A stretch of DNA of 33,924 nt from Gordonia sp. UBA7599 (GTDB lineage: Bacteria; Actinomycetota; Actinomycetes; Mycobacteriales; Mycobacteriaceae): contig DLKD01000069.1 in the NCBI GenBank assembly GCA_002477755.1, positions 525 to 34,448 of the forward strand, given 5' to 3'. The position numbers and the translations under genes were made by a program. Shown one piece after another: positions 13,642-23,398 of this stretch. Position 1 is the first letter of the stretch, and each line of letters starts with the position of its first letter. Under the pieces are notes generated by a model. The model saw only the letters and a list, made by a program, of their open reading frames with translations, did not search any database and was not told the origin of the DNA.

Positions 13642-15558
13642 ATGGAATTGCCCCACATCCCCTCCGACGTGCCGTTCACCGGCGAGCAGAAGGCCTGGCT
13701 GGCCGGATTCCTCGCCGGGTTGAACACGCGCATAGCCATGCCTGCCGGGCTGGCCCCCGCGACCACGGCACCGGCTGCCCCGCAGGCTGCCGAGCAGCCC
13801 GAGGCCGATGCACCCCCGGCGGGTCCGGGAAAGCTCCTCATCCTCTACGGCACCCAGACGGGCAATGCAGAGTGGATCGCCGACCAGGCCAAGGACAAGG
13901 CCGCCGAACTCGGTTTCGACGTCACTCTGACCGACATGGGCGAGGCGACCACCGACCTGTTGACCGCCGCGCAGAACCTGCTCGTCGTCGTCTCCACCTA
14001 CGGCGAGGGCGAGATGCCCGACGACGCCGAGGACTTCTGGCTCGAGGTCGCCGGCGACTCCGCACCCCGCCTCGAGGACTTGCGGTACGCGGTGTGCGGA
14101 CTGGGCGACTCGATCTACGACGGCTTCTGCCAGGCGGCCAAGAACTTCGACGGCCGCCTCCACGAACTAGGCGCGACGCGGGTCGTCGAGCGGGTCGAGT
14201 GCGACGTCGACTTCCAGAAGCCCGCCGATGACTGGATCCCCGGCGCACTCGAGGCGCTGACCACCTCGCCCGCCTCCCCGGCGGTCGCCGAGACCGCCGT
14301 CGACGAGATCGCCGCCGAACCCGTGGTCATCGACGAACCCGTGGTCATCGACGAGCCGCTAGTCGCCGAAGAACCGGTCATCGCCGAACCCGTCGTCGAA
14401 CCCGTGCCGGCGGTCGAGCCGAAGCCGGAGAAGGCGGTCGCGTGGGGCCGCAAGAACCCCTACCCGGCCACCGTCGTCGCCAACACCGTCCTGTCCGGCC
14501 CGACGTCGGCCAAAGAGGTGCGCCACTGCGTGATCTCCCTCGGCGACAGCGGGATCGCCTATGAGCCCGGCGACGGGCTCTCGATCCAGCCCATCAACGA
14601 CACGGTGTTGGTGGATCGCGTGCTGGCGCGCCTCGGTGCGACCGGCGAGGAGATGATCACCGACCGGAAGACCCAACGCACCCTGCGCGACGCGCTCACC
14701 CACCACTACGAGATAGCCATGCCGTCGAAGTACCTGGTCGACTACGTCGCGGCCCGCACCGGCGACGCCGAGTTGACCCACCTCGCGGCGACCGGGGACC
14801 ACGAATCCCTCGATGCCTGGCTGTGGGGGCGCGACGTGCTCGACGTCCTCGACGTCGACCCGTCGCTGACGATCACACCCGAGGAGCTCCTCGGGGAGCT
14901 GCGGCCGTTGGCCCACCGGGTGTACTCGATCTCCTCGTCGCCGAACACCCATGCGGGAACCGTCCATATCACGATGGCCGTGGTCCGCTACCGTGCCTTC
15001 GACCGCGACCGCGGCGGCGTGTGTTCCACCTACCTCGCCGACCGGGTCGACGACGGGACCAAGGTTTCGGTGTTCATCACGCCCAACCGGTCCTTCCGTC
15101 TCCCCGACGACGACGCGCCGGTCATCATGATCGGACCTGGCACCGGTGTGGCACCGTTCCGGAGCTTCCTGCACGAGCGGGCCCACCGCGGCGCGACCGG
15201 CGACAACTGGCTGTTCTTCGGTGACCAGCACCGCGAATCGGACTATGCCTACGCCGACGAGCTCGAGCAGTTCCAAACCGACGGACTGCTGACACGCCTG
15301 GACCTCGCGTTCTCACGCGACCAGGCGCACAAGGTTTACGTCCAGGACCGGATGCGCGAACAGGGCGCGGCGCTGTACGAATGGCTGCAGCGGGGCGCGT
15401 ACGTCTACGTGTGCGGCGACGCCACGCGGATGGCGCACGACGTGAATACCGCCCTGCTGGAGATCATCGCCAAGGAGGGCGGCCTCGACGACGCCGCGGC
15501 CACGCACTACCTCGAGGAACTCAAGAGCAACAAGCGCTACCTGCGGGACGTGTACTGA
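13642..15558 (+). CDS. CysJ-like NADPH diflavin reductase
   Basis: A 638-residue flavoprotein built like the sulfite reductase alpha subunit and cytochrome P450 reductase. It takes hydride from NADPH to FAD, passes it to FMN, and donates single electrons. An N-terminal FTGEQKAWLAGFLAGLN segment is typical of CysJ relatives. The flavodoxin domain (about 55-205) has LYGTQTGNAEWIADQ and VVVSTYGEGEMPDDA. A Pro/Glu/Val-rich linker with repeated VVIDEP (about 215-265) precedes the FAD domain (RVYSISSSP, GVCSTYLADR) and NADPH domain (IGPGTGVAPFRSF, VYVCGDATRMAHDV). It ends RYLRDVY, like CysJ, with the C-terminal aromatic that stacks on FAD. No sulfite reductase heme subunit is nearby. Its 4-nt spacing after the gltB-like gene and 1-nt spacing before the HemS-like gene point to one or both as its electron acceptor. 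Confidence 0.9.
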   Translation: MELPHIPSDVPFTGEQKAWLAGFLAGLNTRIAMPAGLAPATTAPAAPQAAEQPEADAPPAGPGKLLILYGTQTGNAEWIADQAKDKAAELGFDVTLTDMGEATTDLLTAAQNLLVVVSTYGEGEMPDDAEDFWLEVAGDSAPRLEDLRYAVCGLGDSIYDGFCQAAKNFDGRLHELGATRVVERVECDVDFQKPADDWIPGALEALTTSPASPAVAETAVDEIAAEPVVIDEPVVIDEPLVAEEPVIAEPVVEPVPAVEPKPEKAVAWGRKNPYPATVVANTVLSGPTSAKEVRHCVISLGDSGIAYEPGDGLSIQPINDTVLVDRVLARLGATGEEMITDRKTQRTLRDALTHHYEIAMPSKYLVDYVAARTGDAELTHLAATGDHESLDAWLWGRDVLDVLDVDPSLTITPEELLGELRPLAHRVYSISSSPNTHAGTVHITMAVVRYRAFDRDRGGVCSTYLADRVDDGTKVSVFITPNRSFRLPDDDAPVIMIGPGTGVAPFRSFLHERAHRGATGDNWLFFGDQHRESDYAYADELEQFQTDGLLTRLDLAFSRDQAHKVYVQDRMREQGAALYEWLQRGAYVYVCGDATRMAHDVNTALLEIIAKEGGLDDAAATHYLEELKSNKRYLRDVY

Positions 15559-15559
15559 G

Positions 15560-16552
15560 ATGACCGAGCGCAATCCCAACCCCACCGCCGGCGACGACCG
15601 CTGCCCGTGCCGCCGATGCCCGCGCAACCGCCGCGGTGTCAGCGATCTCGAAGCCTTCCTACGCGCCCCCGGGTTCTCCGGATCGGTCGTGGACGGCCCG
15701 ATCGACACGGTCATGGCCGCACTGCCCCAGCTCGCCAACGTCGTCGGTGTCACCGCGGCCGGACCCGTCATCACCAATGACGTCGGGACCCACCACCCTC
15801 CCGAAACCATCGACGGGCCACTGCGCAGCGTCGGCGACGGACTGGTCCTGCGGATCAACCCGGCCGCACTGGGCACCGTCCTAGTGACCGATCCATCCGC
15901 GTCGGCCCCGCCGACTGTCCGGGTCTTCGACACCGAGGGCAACTCGGTGCACGTCACCTACCTCATCGAGGGTTCGGACCGGCTGGCGTTCGAGTCGCTG
16001 AGCCTCTCGCGCTCGGCGGACGTGGACATCCTCGACGACCTGGCCCTACAGCGCCAGCAGGCGCAGCCGACCGCCGCACCGGAGCCCACACCGGAGTTCG
16101 CCGACGATCAGATCGGCCTGATCGACTCGATCCTCGTCGACGGCGGTGTCGCACGCGGCGCCGCGCTCGCCGCGACGGCCCGATCAGGGTTTTCACGCGT
16201 ATCGGCGCGGCGGGTGATCGACGCACTCTCGTACGCGTCCACGATCGCCTTGCCGATGACGACCGCCACGGCCGCGCCCGGGTGCCTGCAGATCCACCAC
16301 GACGTCCTCACCGGGGCGCGCGAACATCACGGCTCGATGGTGATCGCCTCGGATGCGGCACGCACGATGATCAACTTCAACTCGGTCGCACAATGCTGGG
16401 TGACCACGGTCGACGGCGCATGGGGGCCGACGAGTGCGATCGAGGTCTACGACCGGCACGGACGGTGCAGCTTCGTGGCATCGCAGACGGGCCCGGTGAA
16501 CCGCTGGATCTACGACGCGTGGGAGCAACTGATCGCCGACCTCGTCGACTGA
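15560..16552 (+). CDS. Divergent HemS/ChuS/HmuS-like heme utilisation protein
   Basis: A 330-residue protein with two halves that both align by eye to the HemS/ChuS family of cytoplasmic heme carriers and degraders. In the first half, DGLVLRINPAALGTVLV, then VRVFDTEGNSVHVTYL and SDRLAFESL, mirror the HemS blocks LDLRLFL, IQFFDHQGDALHKVYV and the following aromatic helix. In the second half, APGCLQIHHDVLTGA, AQCWVTTVDG, TSAIEVYDRHGR and the closing AWEQLIADL mirror GCVQIFTG, AESWITRKP, TSLELFAADG and the end of HemS. A cysteine cluster CPCRRCP (C15, C17, C20) at the N-terminus is not typical of the family and might bind metal. The ATG is 1 nt after the diflavin reductase stop, so the reductase could supply electrons for heme opening. 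Assignment is by remote similarity; the heme ligand is not identified with certainty. Confidence 0.65.
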   Translation: MTERNPNPTAGDDRCPCRRCPRNRRGVSDLEAFLRAPGFSGSVVDGPIDTVMAALPQLANVVGVTAAGPVITNDVGTHHPPETIDGPLRSVGDGLVLRINPAALGTVLVTDPSASAPPTVRVFDTEGNSVHVTYLIEGSDRLAFESLSLSRSADVDILDDLALQRQQAQPTAAPEPTPEFADDQIGLIDSILVDGGVARGAALAATARSGFSRVSARRVIDALSYASTIALPMTTATAAPGCLQIHHDVLTGAREHHGSMVIASDAARTMINFNSVAQCWVTTVDGAWGPTSAIEVYDRHGRCSFVASQTGPVNRWIYDAWEQLIADLVD

Positions 16553-16564
16553 TCTTCCGGTGAA

Positions 16565-16595
16565 CCCCGGCCCACTCCGATCGGACCGGCCGGGG
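16565..16595. terminator. Bidirectional hairpin between convergent genes
   Basis: CCCCGGCC (16565-16572) pairs with GGCCGGGG (16588-16595), with a small palindrome TCCGATCGGA inside the loop. It lies in the 54-base gap between the 3' end of the HemS-like gene and the 3' end of rho, where a shared terminator is expected. No T-run follows on either side. Confidence 0.55.
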
Positions 16596-16606
16596 ATCCG
16601 CGACGA

Positions 16607-18475
16607 CTAGTCGTCGTCGTTCATCGCCCCCGGGGTGTTCTTCTGCACCTGCATCAGGAACTCGATGTTGTTCCGGGTCTTCTTCAGCTGGCTGATGAGC
16701 AGGTCGATCGCCTGGTGGCTGTCGAGTCCGGAAAGGACGCGGCGCAGCTTGTGCACGATCGAGAACTCCTCCGGGGACAGCAGCAGCTCGTCCTTGCGGG
16801 TGCTCGACAGGTTGACATCGACGGCGGGGAAGACACGGCGCTCGGCGATCTTGCGGTCGAGCTTGAGCTCGGCGTTGCCGGTGCCCTTGAACTCCTCGAA
16901 GATCACGGTGTCACCGGTGGACCCGGTCTCGACCAGAGCCGAGGCGATGATCGTCAGCGAGCCGCCGTTCTCAATGTTGCGGGCCGCGCCGAGGAAGCGC
17001 TTCGGCGGGTACAGCGCGGTCGAGTCGACACCACCGGACAGGATGCGGCCCGACGCCGGCGAGGCGTTGTTGTAGGCGCGACCCAGTCGCGTGATCGAGT
17101 CGAGCAGAACCACGACGTCCTTACCCTGCTCCACCAGGCGCTTGGCACGCTCGATGGCCAGCTCGGACACGCTGGTGTGGTCTGACGGCGGACGGTCGAA
17201 GGTCGAGGCGATGACCTCGCCCTTGACGCTGCGCTGCATGTCGGTGACCTCTTCGGGCCGCTCGTCGACCAGCACGACCATCAGGTGGCACTCGGGATTG
17301 TTGGTGGCGATCGCGTTCGCGATGTCCTGCAGGATCGTCGTCTTACCCGCCTTGGGAGGCGAGACGATGAGGGCGCGCTGCCCCTTGCCGATCGGCATGA
17401 TCAGGTCGATCACGCGGGTGTCGAGGCGCTCGGGAGTGGTCTCCAGGCGCAGACGCTGGTTCGGGTACAGCGGGGTCAGCTTGTTGAAATCCGGGCGCTT
17501 GCGCGACGCCTCGGGGTCACCGCCGTTGACGGTGTCCAAACGCACCAGCGGGTTGAACTTCTGGCGGTTGTTGCCCTGGTTGCCGCCGCCGCTCTGCTCC
17601 CCCTCGCGCGGAACCTTGACGGCACCGGTGATGGCGTCGCCGCGGCGCAGGCCGTAGCGGCGCACGAGGTTCATCGACACGTAGACGTCGTTGGGTCCGG
17701 CCAGGTAGCCCGACGTACGGACGAACGCGTAGTTGTCCAGGACGTCGAGGATGCCCGCGACCGGTGCCACGACATCATCCTCGGACAGCTGCGGCTCGCC
17801 GTCGCGGTCACGGCCGCCGCCGCCACGGCGGTTGCGCTCGCGGAAGCGACGGTTGCGGCGATTCCGGCCACCACCTTCACCGTCCTCGTCACGGTTGCGG
17901 TTCTGGCCGCCCTGGTTGTCCTTGCCCTGCTCGCCGGAGCCCTGCTCCTTGCCGTCGGACTTCTTGTCCTGGTTGTTCTGGTTGTTCTGGGTGCTCTGTT
18001 CGGCCTGCTCGCCACCGTCGCGGTCCCGGTTACGGTTCCGATTGCGGTTGCGGGTGCCCTGGCCGTCACCCTGTTCCTGCCCGTTCACCCGCTCCGCAGC
18101 GGCCTCCGGGGCCTGATCGGCCCTGGTCGCGTTGCCGGACTCCTGCGAGTCGTCAGCCGTGGCGGGCGCAGCGGTCGCGCCATTGCCCGTCGGCGCGGAC
18201 GAGGTCTCGGCGGGTGCCGGCGCCGCGGTGCCGTTGGTCCCGCCGGATGCCGAACCGCCGCCCGACTGGCGCTCCTTGATCGCTCCGATCAGGTCGCCCT
18301 TGCGCATGCCCGAGGCGCCCTTGATGCCGAGTTTGCCGGCGAGCGCGCGGAGTTCGGGGAGCACCATGGAAGTCAGGCCGCCCGATGCGGACCCGGCGGG
18401 CGCGACGGCCACGGCCGAGGACTCGGCGGGCGTCGTCAGCGCGACAGGTGCAGTGGTGAGATCCGTTTCAGTCAC
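16607..18475 (-). CDS. rho: Transcription termination factor Rho
   Basis: A 622-residue hexameric RNA helicase that ends transcription at Rho-dependent sites. The N-terminal Rho-N helix region (LPELRALAGKLGIKGASG, about 39-70) is followed by a ~160-residue low-complexity insertion rich in Asn, Arg, Gly, Gln and Asp (about 72-235), as in other high-GC Gram-positive Rho proteins. The RNA-binding cold-shock-like domain includes LDNYAFVRTSGYLAG. The ATPase has Walker A SPPKAGKTTILQ, Walker B VVVLLDSITRLGRAYN, and the Q-loop and R-loop region near GGVDSTALYPPKRF. Starts at GTG 18475 behind GAAAGGA. Usually rpmE follows directly; here the gltB-like operon intervenes, in convergent orientation. Confidence 0.97.
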   Translation of the reverse strand: MTETDLTTAPVALTTPAESSAVAVAPAGSASGGLTSMVLPELRALAGKLGIKGASGMRKGDLIGAIKERQSGGGSASGGTNGTAAPAPAETSSAPTGNGATAAPATADDSQESGNATRADQAPEAAAERVNGQEQGDGQGTRNRNRNRNRDRDGGEQAEQSTQNNQNNQDKKSDGKEQGSGEQGKDNQGGQNRNRDEDGEGGGRNRRNRRFRERNRRGGGGRDRDGEPQLSEDDVVAPVAGILDVLDNYAFVRTSGYLAGPNDVYVSMNLVRRYGLRRGDAITGAVKVPREGEQSGGGNQGNNRQKFNPLVRLDTVNGGDPEASRKRPDFNKLTPLYPNQRLRLETTPERLDTRVIDLIMPIGKGQRALIVSPPKAGKTTILQDIANAIATNNPECHLMVVLVDERPEEVTDMQRSVKGEVIASTFDRPPSDHTSVSELAIERAKRLVEQGKDVVVLLDSITRLGRAYNNASPASGRILSGGVDSTALYPPKRFLGAARNIENGGSLTIIASALVETGSTGDTVIFEEFKGTGNAELKLDRKIAERRVFPAVDVNLSSTRKDELLLSPEEFSIVHKLRRVLSGLDSHQAIDLLISQLKKTRNNIEFLMQVQKNTPGAMNDDD

Positions 18476-18649
18476 GGAAGTCCTTTCGTTCCCTCGACGC
18501 GTTGCAGTGCGCGAAGGTGGGTGAAATCCCTACGCGGGAAAACTGTGGGTCTGCTGGCGGCGGACGTCATACGCCGGTGCCCGGTGTCAAACCGGAAGAT
18601 CGGGGGGACGTCCGCAATCGGGTATTCACGATCGCTCAGAGACTTTTAC

Positions 18650-18678
18650 ATCGTAGCGCGCCGCGCTGACCTGGGCAA
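18650..18678 (-). promoter_or_regulatory. Candidate rho promoter with long leader
   Basis: On the minus strand TTGCCC (18673-18678) and TACGAT (18650-18655) are spaced by 17 nt, placing a start site near 18643 and a leader of about 168 nt before rho. Rho is autoregulated in many bacteria through its leader, and the length allows for it. The gap between thrB and rho (18476-18700) holds no gene. Confidence 0.5.
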
Positions 18679-18700
18679 CAACCCCCCACCCGCGCGCCGA

Positions 18701-19648
18701 TCAGCGAGCATCGACCACCGTCGGGCCGTCGCTGATCGCCGTCTCCACCATCGTGAAGCCCCGATGCTGCGCGGCCGACGCGGGCAGGTCTGCGGTGTGC
18801 AACACCAGCACGGTGGGCCCGGCACCGGAGATGGTGGCCGCGTAGCCCGCGGCGCGCAGTTGTGCGACCAGGTCGGCCGAGGGGCGCAGGGCCTGCGCCC
18901 GATACCCCTGGTGCAGCCGGTCCTCGGTGGCGGCCAGGAGTAGATCGGGCTCCGACGTGAGCGCGTGGACCGCGACGGCGGTCCGACTGACGTTAAACAC
19001 GGCGTCGCAGCGCGGAACCGAGTCGGGCAGCAAGCCGCGCGTGTGCGACGTGGCCGACTCGGTGTGCGAGATGAAGGCCGTGGCGCGGATCCGCGGATCC
19101 ACCTTCAGGCGACGCGCCGAGTACCGCGCCTGCTCCCCTTCACCCTCGGTCCAGGTGACGACGGCGCCACCGAGGACGCTGGCCGCCGCATTGTCCGGGT
19201 GGCCTTCGAACTCGCCGGACAGCTGCACCAGCTCGGCGTCGGAAAGCGATTGCGCCCCAAGGTGTTCCGGCGCCATGCCGAGCAACCCCGAGGCAGCGAG
19301 GAGCCCAGAGACCACGGCTGCCGCCGACGATCCGACGCCGCGCGAGTGCGGGATCGCGTTGACGCAGTCGATCTGCAGGCCGACGGCTGCCGCACCCGCG
19401 TGCGACAACCCGCGGGCGACCGCCCGCGCGACGAGATGCGTGTCGTCGAACGGCACCGAGTCGGCACCTTCGCCGGTCACGCTCAACCGCACGCCCGGCT
19501 CATCGATCGTCGTCACGGTCAGGTCGTCGTAAATCCCCAGCGCGAGGCCGAGGCAGTCGAACCCGGGCCCCAGGTTGGCACTGGACGCCGGAACGCGCAC
19601 GCCGACGCGGAGTCCGGCCGGAAGGAGGGTCGTCATGACATCGGTCAC
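18701..19648 (-). CDS. thrB: Homoserine kinase
   Basis: A 315-residue GHMP kinase that phosphorylates homoserine for threonine synthesis. Motif 1 is VPASSANLGPGFDCLGLAL, the ATP loop is PHSRGVGSSAAAVVSGLLA (about residues 101-119), and motif 3 is ATISGAGPTVLVL near the C-terminus. The GTG at 19648 begins 3 nt after the thrC stop; an in-frame ATG at 19636 is an alternative that would shorten the protein by four residues. It is the last gene of the hom-thrC-thrB run. Confidence 0.95.
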   Translation of the reverse strand: MTDVMTTLLPAGLRVGVRVPASSANLGPGFDCLGLALGIYDDLTVTTIDEPGVRLSVTGEGADSVPFDDTHLVARAVARGLSHAGAAAVGLQIDCVNAIPHSRGVGSSAAAVVSGLLAASGLLGMAPEHLGAQSLSDAELVQLSGEFEGHPDNAAASVLGGAVVTWTEGEGEQARYSARRLKVDPRIRATAFISHTESATSHTRGLLPDSVPRCDAVFNVSRTAVAVHALTSEPDLLLAATEDRLHQGYRAQALRPSADLVAQLRAAGYAATISGAGPTVLVLHTADLPASAAQHRGFTMVETAISDGPTVVDAR

Positions 19649-19651
19649 CGG

Positions 19652-20719
19652 CTACCCGACCCCCAGCGCCTGCGCGACGGCACCCGGATCGACCGGGATC
19701 GCCGCCACCTCGGGCATGCCGAGCAGTGCGGTGTCGGGATCTTTGAGGCCATTGCCGGTCACGGTGCACACCACCGTGGAACCCGGCTCGATCCACCCGT
19801 CGGCCCGGGCGGCGAGTAGGCCGGCGACCGAGGCCGCCGAGGCGGGCTCGACGAACACACCGTCGCGGCCCGCGACCAGGCGGTAAGCCTCCAACAGCTT
19901 CTCGTCGGTGGCTGCACGGAACATGCCGCCGGACTCCTCCTTCGCCGCAACGGCCTGGTTCCAGCTCGCCGGCGAGCCGATGCGGATCGCGGTCGCGATC
20001 GTCTCGGGCTCCGCGACGGGGGCGCCATTGACCAGCGGTGCGGCGCCGGCCGCCTGCACACCGAGCATTCGCGGCAACGAATCACAGCGTCCGTCGGCGC
20101 GGTACTCGGTGTACCCCTTCCAATACGCGGTGATGTTGCCGGCGTTGCCGACCGGCAGCGCGTGCACGTCGGGGGCGCGGCCCAAGACGTCGACGATCTC
20201 GAACGCGGCGGTCTTCTGACCTTCGATCCGCGCGGGGTTCACCGAGTTCACCAGTTCGATCTCCGGGAAATCGGCCGTGACCTTGCGCGCCAGCTCGAGA
20301 CAGTCGTCGAAATTACCCTGGACCTGGACGATCGTCGCACCCGCCATGACGGCCTGGGCGAGCTTGCCCATCGCGATCTTCCCCTCCGGGATCAGCACCG
20401 CGCACGTCATCCCCGCGCGTGTGGCGTACGCCGCCGCCGACGCCGAGGTGTTGCCCGTCGACGCGCACAGGACCGCGCGCTTGCCGTTGTTGAGGGCGGT
20501 GGTGACCGCCATCGTCATGCCGCGGTCTTTGAACGACCCGGTCGGGTTGAGCCCCTCGACCTTCAGAAACACCTCACACCCGGTGACTTCCGACAGGTGG
20601 TTGGCCCGCACCAGCGGCGTCGCCCCCTCCAGCAATGTGACGATGGTCCAGTCGTCCCCGACCGGCATTCGATCCCGGTACGCCTCGATCAAGCCGGGCC
20701 AGGCCTTGTACTCAGTCAT
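19652..20719 (-). CDS. thrC: Threonine synthase
   Basis: A 355-residue PLP enzyme that converts O-phosphohomoserine to threonine. The PLP lysine lies in [15 protein letters not shown], and the phosphate-binding loop and substrate region include [15 protein letters not shown] and [19 protein letters not shown] at 20719 overlaps the end of hom by 8 bases (ATGACTGA), indicating coupled translation. Length and motifs are normal for the short bacterial form. Confidence 0.96.
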   Translation of the reverse strand: MTEYKAWPGLIEAYRDRMPVGDDWTIVTLLEGATPLVRANHLSEVTGCEVFLKVEGLNPTGSFKDRGMTMAVTTALNNGKRAVLCASTGNTSASAAAYATRAGMTCAVLIPEGKIAMGKLAQAVMAGATIVQVQGNFDDCLELARKVTADFPEIELVNSVNPARIEGQKTAAFEIVDVLGRAPDVHALPVGNAGNITAYWKGYTEYRADGRCDSLPRMLGVQAAGAAPLVNGAPVAEPETIATAIRIGSPASWNQAVAAKEESGGMFRAATDEKLLEAYRLVAGRDGVFVEPASAASVAGLLAARADGWIEPGSTVVCTVTGNGLKDPDTALLGMPEVAAIPVDPGAVAQALGVG

Positions 20720-22031
20720 CGGTTCCCTCCATCCGCAGCACCGACGACACCGCGGTCACCGCTTCCATGCTTTCCAACGCCGCCACCGTCTGCGCGAGCG
20801 CACCGTCGGGCGCGCGATGGGTGATGACGACCAGTCGCGTCTGCTCGCCGTCGCCCTCCTGACGCACCGCCGCGATGCTGACGTCGTGCTTGGCGAACTC
20901 CCCCGCGACTCCCTCGAGCACGCCTGGCCGGTCGAGAACGTTCATCGCCACGTAGTAGCGCGTGGGCACGTCCTTGATCGCGATCACGGGCAGCGACGCG
21001 TAGGTCGACTCCAACGGCCCCCGACCGGCGTGCACCTTGTTTCGCGCCGCCATCACGACGTCGCCCATTACCGCCGACGCGGTGGGTGCCCCACCGGCGC
21101 CCTGGCCGTAGAACATCAAGCGCCCGGCGTTCTCCGCCTCGACGACGACGGCGTTGTAGGCGCCGTTCACTGTCGCCAGTGGGTGCGACAGCGGTATCAG
21201 CGCCGGGTAGACGCGGGCCGAGACCGACTCGGCACCGTCGGGCCCGGCCACGCGCTCGCAGATCGAAAGCAGCTTGATCGTGCAGTCGAACTTGCGCGCC
21301 GCGGCGAGATCGGCCGCGGTTACCTTCGTGATGCCCTCGCGGTATACGTCGGCGGCGGTGACGCGGGTGTGGAAAGCGATCGACGCGAGGATCGCGGCCT
21401 TGGACGCTGCGTCGTAGCCCTCGACGTCGGCCGTCGGATCGGCCTCGGCGTATCCGAGTCGCCCGGCCTCGGCCAGCACGGTGTCGTAGTCGTCGCCGTC
21501 GGCGTCCATCGCCGAGAGGATGAAGTTGGTCGTGCCGTTGACGATGCCCGCGACGCGTTGCACCTTGTCACCGGCCAACGACTGCATGAGCGGCCGCACC
21601 ACCGGGATCGCCCCGGCGACGGCGGCCTCGAAGTACAGGTCGACGTTGGCCTCCGCCGCCGCCTTGGCGAGCTCGCCGGTGTACTCGGCCAGCAACGCCT
21701 TGTTCGCCGTGACAACTGATTTGCCCTGTTCGAGCGCGGTACGGATGAGCTCGCGCGGCGGTTCGATCCCGCCGAGGACCTCGATGATGATGTCGACGTC
21801 GTCGCGACGCACCAGCGCCCCCGGATCCGTGGTGAGCAGCTCGCGCGGCACACCCCGGTCACGGGAAGCGTCGCGCACGGCGATGCCGCGAATCACCAAG
21901 GACGCGCCGATCCGCTCGCGCAGGTCGTCGGCGTTCTCGGTGATGATCCGAACGACTTCAGCACCCACGTTGCCCATGCCGAGCAGGGCGACACCCAATT
22001 CGCGCGGTGCACCGTTGTTGGCCTCGGTCAC
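20712..22031 (-). CDS. hom: Homoserine dehydrogenase with ACT domain
   Basis: A 439-residue monofunctional enzyme that reduces aspartate semialdehyde to homoserine. The NAD(P)-binding glycine loop is [17 protein letters not shown] (about 14-30). Conserved catalytic blocks include [36 protein letters not shown] and [22 protein letters not shown]. The C-terminal ~80 residues ([18 protein letters not shown] onward) form an ACT domain, the usual site of threonine feedback inhibition. The GTG start overlaps the lysA stop as GTGA (22028-22031). Confidence 0.97.
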   Translation of the reverse strand: MTEANNGAPRELGVALLGMGNVGAEVVRIITENADDLRERIGASLVIRGIAVRDASRDRGVPRELLTTDPGALVRRDDVDIIIEVLGGIEPPRELIRTALEQGKSVVTANKALLAEYTGELAKAAAEANVDLYFEAAVAGAIPVVRPLMQSLAGDKVQRVAGIVNGTTNFILSAMDADGDDYDTVLAEAGRLGYAEADPTADVEGYDAASKAAILASIAFHTRVTAADVYREGITKVTAADLAAARKFDCTIKLLSICERVAGPDGAESVSARVYPALIPLSHPLATVNGAYNAVVVEAENAGRLMFYGQGAGGAPTASAVMGDVVMAARNKVHAGRGPLESTYASLPVIAIKDVPTRYYVAMNVLDRPGVLEGVAGEFAKHDVSIAAVRQEGDGEQTRLVVITHRAPDGALAQTVAALESMEAVTAVSSVLRMEGTDD

Positions 22032-23398
22032 TGCGTTACCTCCAGACTCAGCAGGTCGGCGACGGTCTCCCGGCGCAGGATCTCACGCGACTGTCCGTCG
22101 CGCACGGCGACGACGGCCGGCCGCATCACCATGTTGTACCGCGACGACATCGAATAGCAGTAGGCGCCGGTCGCCCCGACGATCAGCAGGTCACCGGTCT
22201 TCAGGTCGCCGGGCAACCAGCAGTCCCGGATGACGATATCGCCCGTCTCGCAGTGCTTGCCCACGACGCGACTGAGGACACCGTCGACCGTCGAGACGCG
22301 AGAGGCCAGCCGGACGTCGTACTCCGCGTCGTACAACGCGCCGCGGATGTTGTCACTCATCCCGCCGTCGACTGACACGTAGCGCCGGACCCCGCCACCG
22401 TCGAGCTCGACGTCCTTGATGGTGCCGACGCGGTAGAGGGTGATGCCGGGCGGTCCGGCGATTGCCCGCCCCGGTTCGACAGCCAACGTAGGCACCGGCA
22501 GTCCCAGCGCCGCCGACTCGCGCGCCACGATGTCGGCCAGCGCATCCGCCAGCGCCGACACCGGAAGCGGGTCGTCGCCGGGGACGTAGGAGATGCCCAG
22601 CCCGCCGCCGAGGTCGATGATCGATAACTGTTCGGCACGGCGACCGAACTCCGCCACCACGTCGCCGAGCAGTCCGATGACCCGGTGCGCGGCAATCTCG
22701 AACCCGTCGAGGTCGAAGATCTGGGAACCGATGTGGCTGTGCAGACCGACCAGGCGCAGGTGCTGCGTCGCGAAGACCGCGCGCACCGCCTCGATAGCCT
22801 TCCCACCGCTGATCGAAAACCCGAACTTCTGGTCCTCGTGCGCGGTGGAGATGAACTCGTGGGTGTGCGCGTTCACCCCCGGGGTGACACGGACCAACAC
22901 GTCGACGACCCGACCGTGCTGCTCCGCGACGGCGTTGAGGCGCTCGATCTCCACCAGCGAGTCCAGCACGACGTGTCCGACGCCGGCCGTGACTGCCGCG
23001 GCCAACTCGTCGGCGCTCTTGTTGTTGCCGTGCATGGCGATGCGCGCCGGTGGGAACCCGGCGTGCAGCGCGATGGCCAGCTCACCACCGGTACAGACGT
23101 CGAGGCTCAGCCCCTCCTGCTCCACCCAGCGGGCGACCTCGACGGACAGGAACGCCTTCGACGCGTAGTGGACCTTGCCGTAGCGTCCGAACGCCTGCGC
23201 CATCGCCGTGCACCGCGCACGGAAGTCGGCCTCGTCGTACACGAACAGCGGGGTGCCGTGGCGCTGCGCCAACTCGTCGACGCCCACGCCCCCGATCGTG
23301 ACGACGCCCTCAGCGGTGCGGGAGGTGGTGCCGGGGTACACGTTGGCGGGGATGATGGCGAGTTCCTCAGCCCTTCCGGTTGTGGCGGTCATCGTCAC
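22028..23398 (-). CDS. lysA: Diaminopimelate decarboxylase
   Basis: A PLP enzyme of the alanine racemase-like fold that decarboxylates meso-diaminopimelate to lysine. The PLP lysine is in [17 protein letters not shown]. Other family blocks are [46 protein letters not shown], and CETGDI with [15 protein letters not shown], which closes the partner active site in the dimer. The open frame reaches 23467. I chose GTG at 23398 (456 residues) because it overlaps the argS stop as GTGA, a pattern seen four other times here; ATG at 23392 is nearly as good. Confidence 0.95.
   Translation of the reverse strand: MTMTATTGRAEELAIIPANVYPGTTSRTAEGVVTIGGVGVDELAQRHGTPLFVYDEADFRARCTAMAQAFGRYGKVHYASKAFLSVEVARWVEQEGLSLDVCTGGELAIALHAGFPPARIAMHGNNKSADELAAAVTAGVGHVVLDSLVEIERLNAVAEQHGRVVDVLVRVTPGVNAHTHEFISTAHEDQKFGFSISGGKAIEAVRAVFATQHLRLVGLHSHIGSQIFDLDGFEIAAHRVIGLLGDVVAEFGRRAEQLSIIDLGGGLGISYVPGDDPLPVSALADALADIVARESAALGLPVPTLAVEPGRAIAGPPGITLYRVGTIKDVELDGGGVRRYVSVDGGMSDNIRGALYDAEYDVRLASRVSTVDGVLSRVVGKHCETGDIVIRDCWLPGDLKTGDLLIVGATGAYCYSMSSRYNMVMRPAVVAVRDGQSREILRRETVADLLSLEVTQ

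Noticed and set aside
17930-18060. Short tandem-looking Asn/Gln and Asn/Arg codon repeats
   Set aside because: They encode the known low-complexity insertion of Rho and are not a CRISPR or mobile repeat.
17285-18943. 552-aa plus-strand frame with long hydrophobic Ala/Val/Leu runs opposite rho
   Set aside because: It is the mirror of the low-complexity Arg/Asn/Asp region of rho; no start signal and no family blocks.
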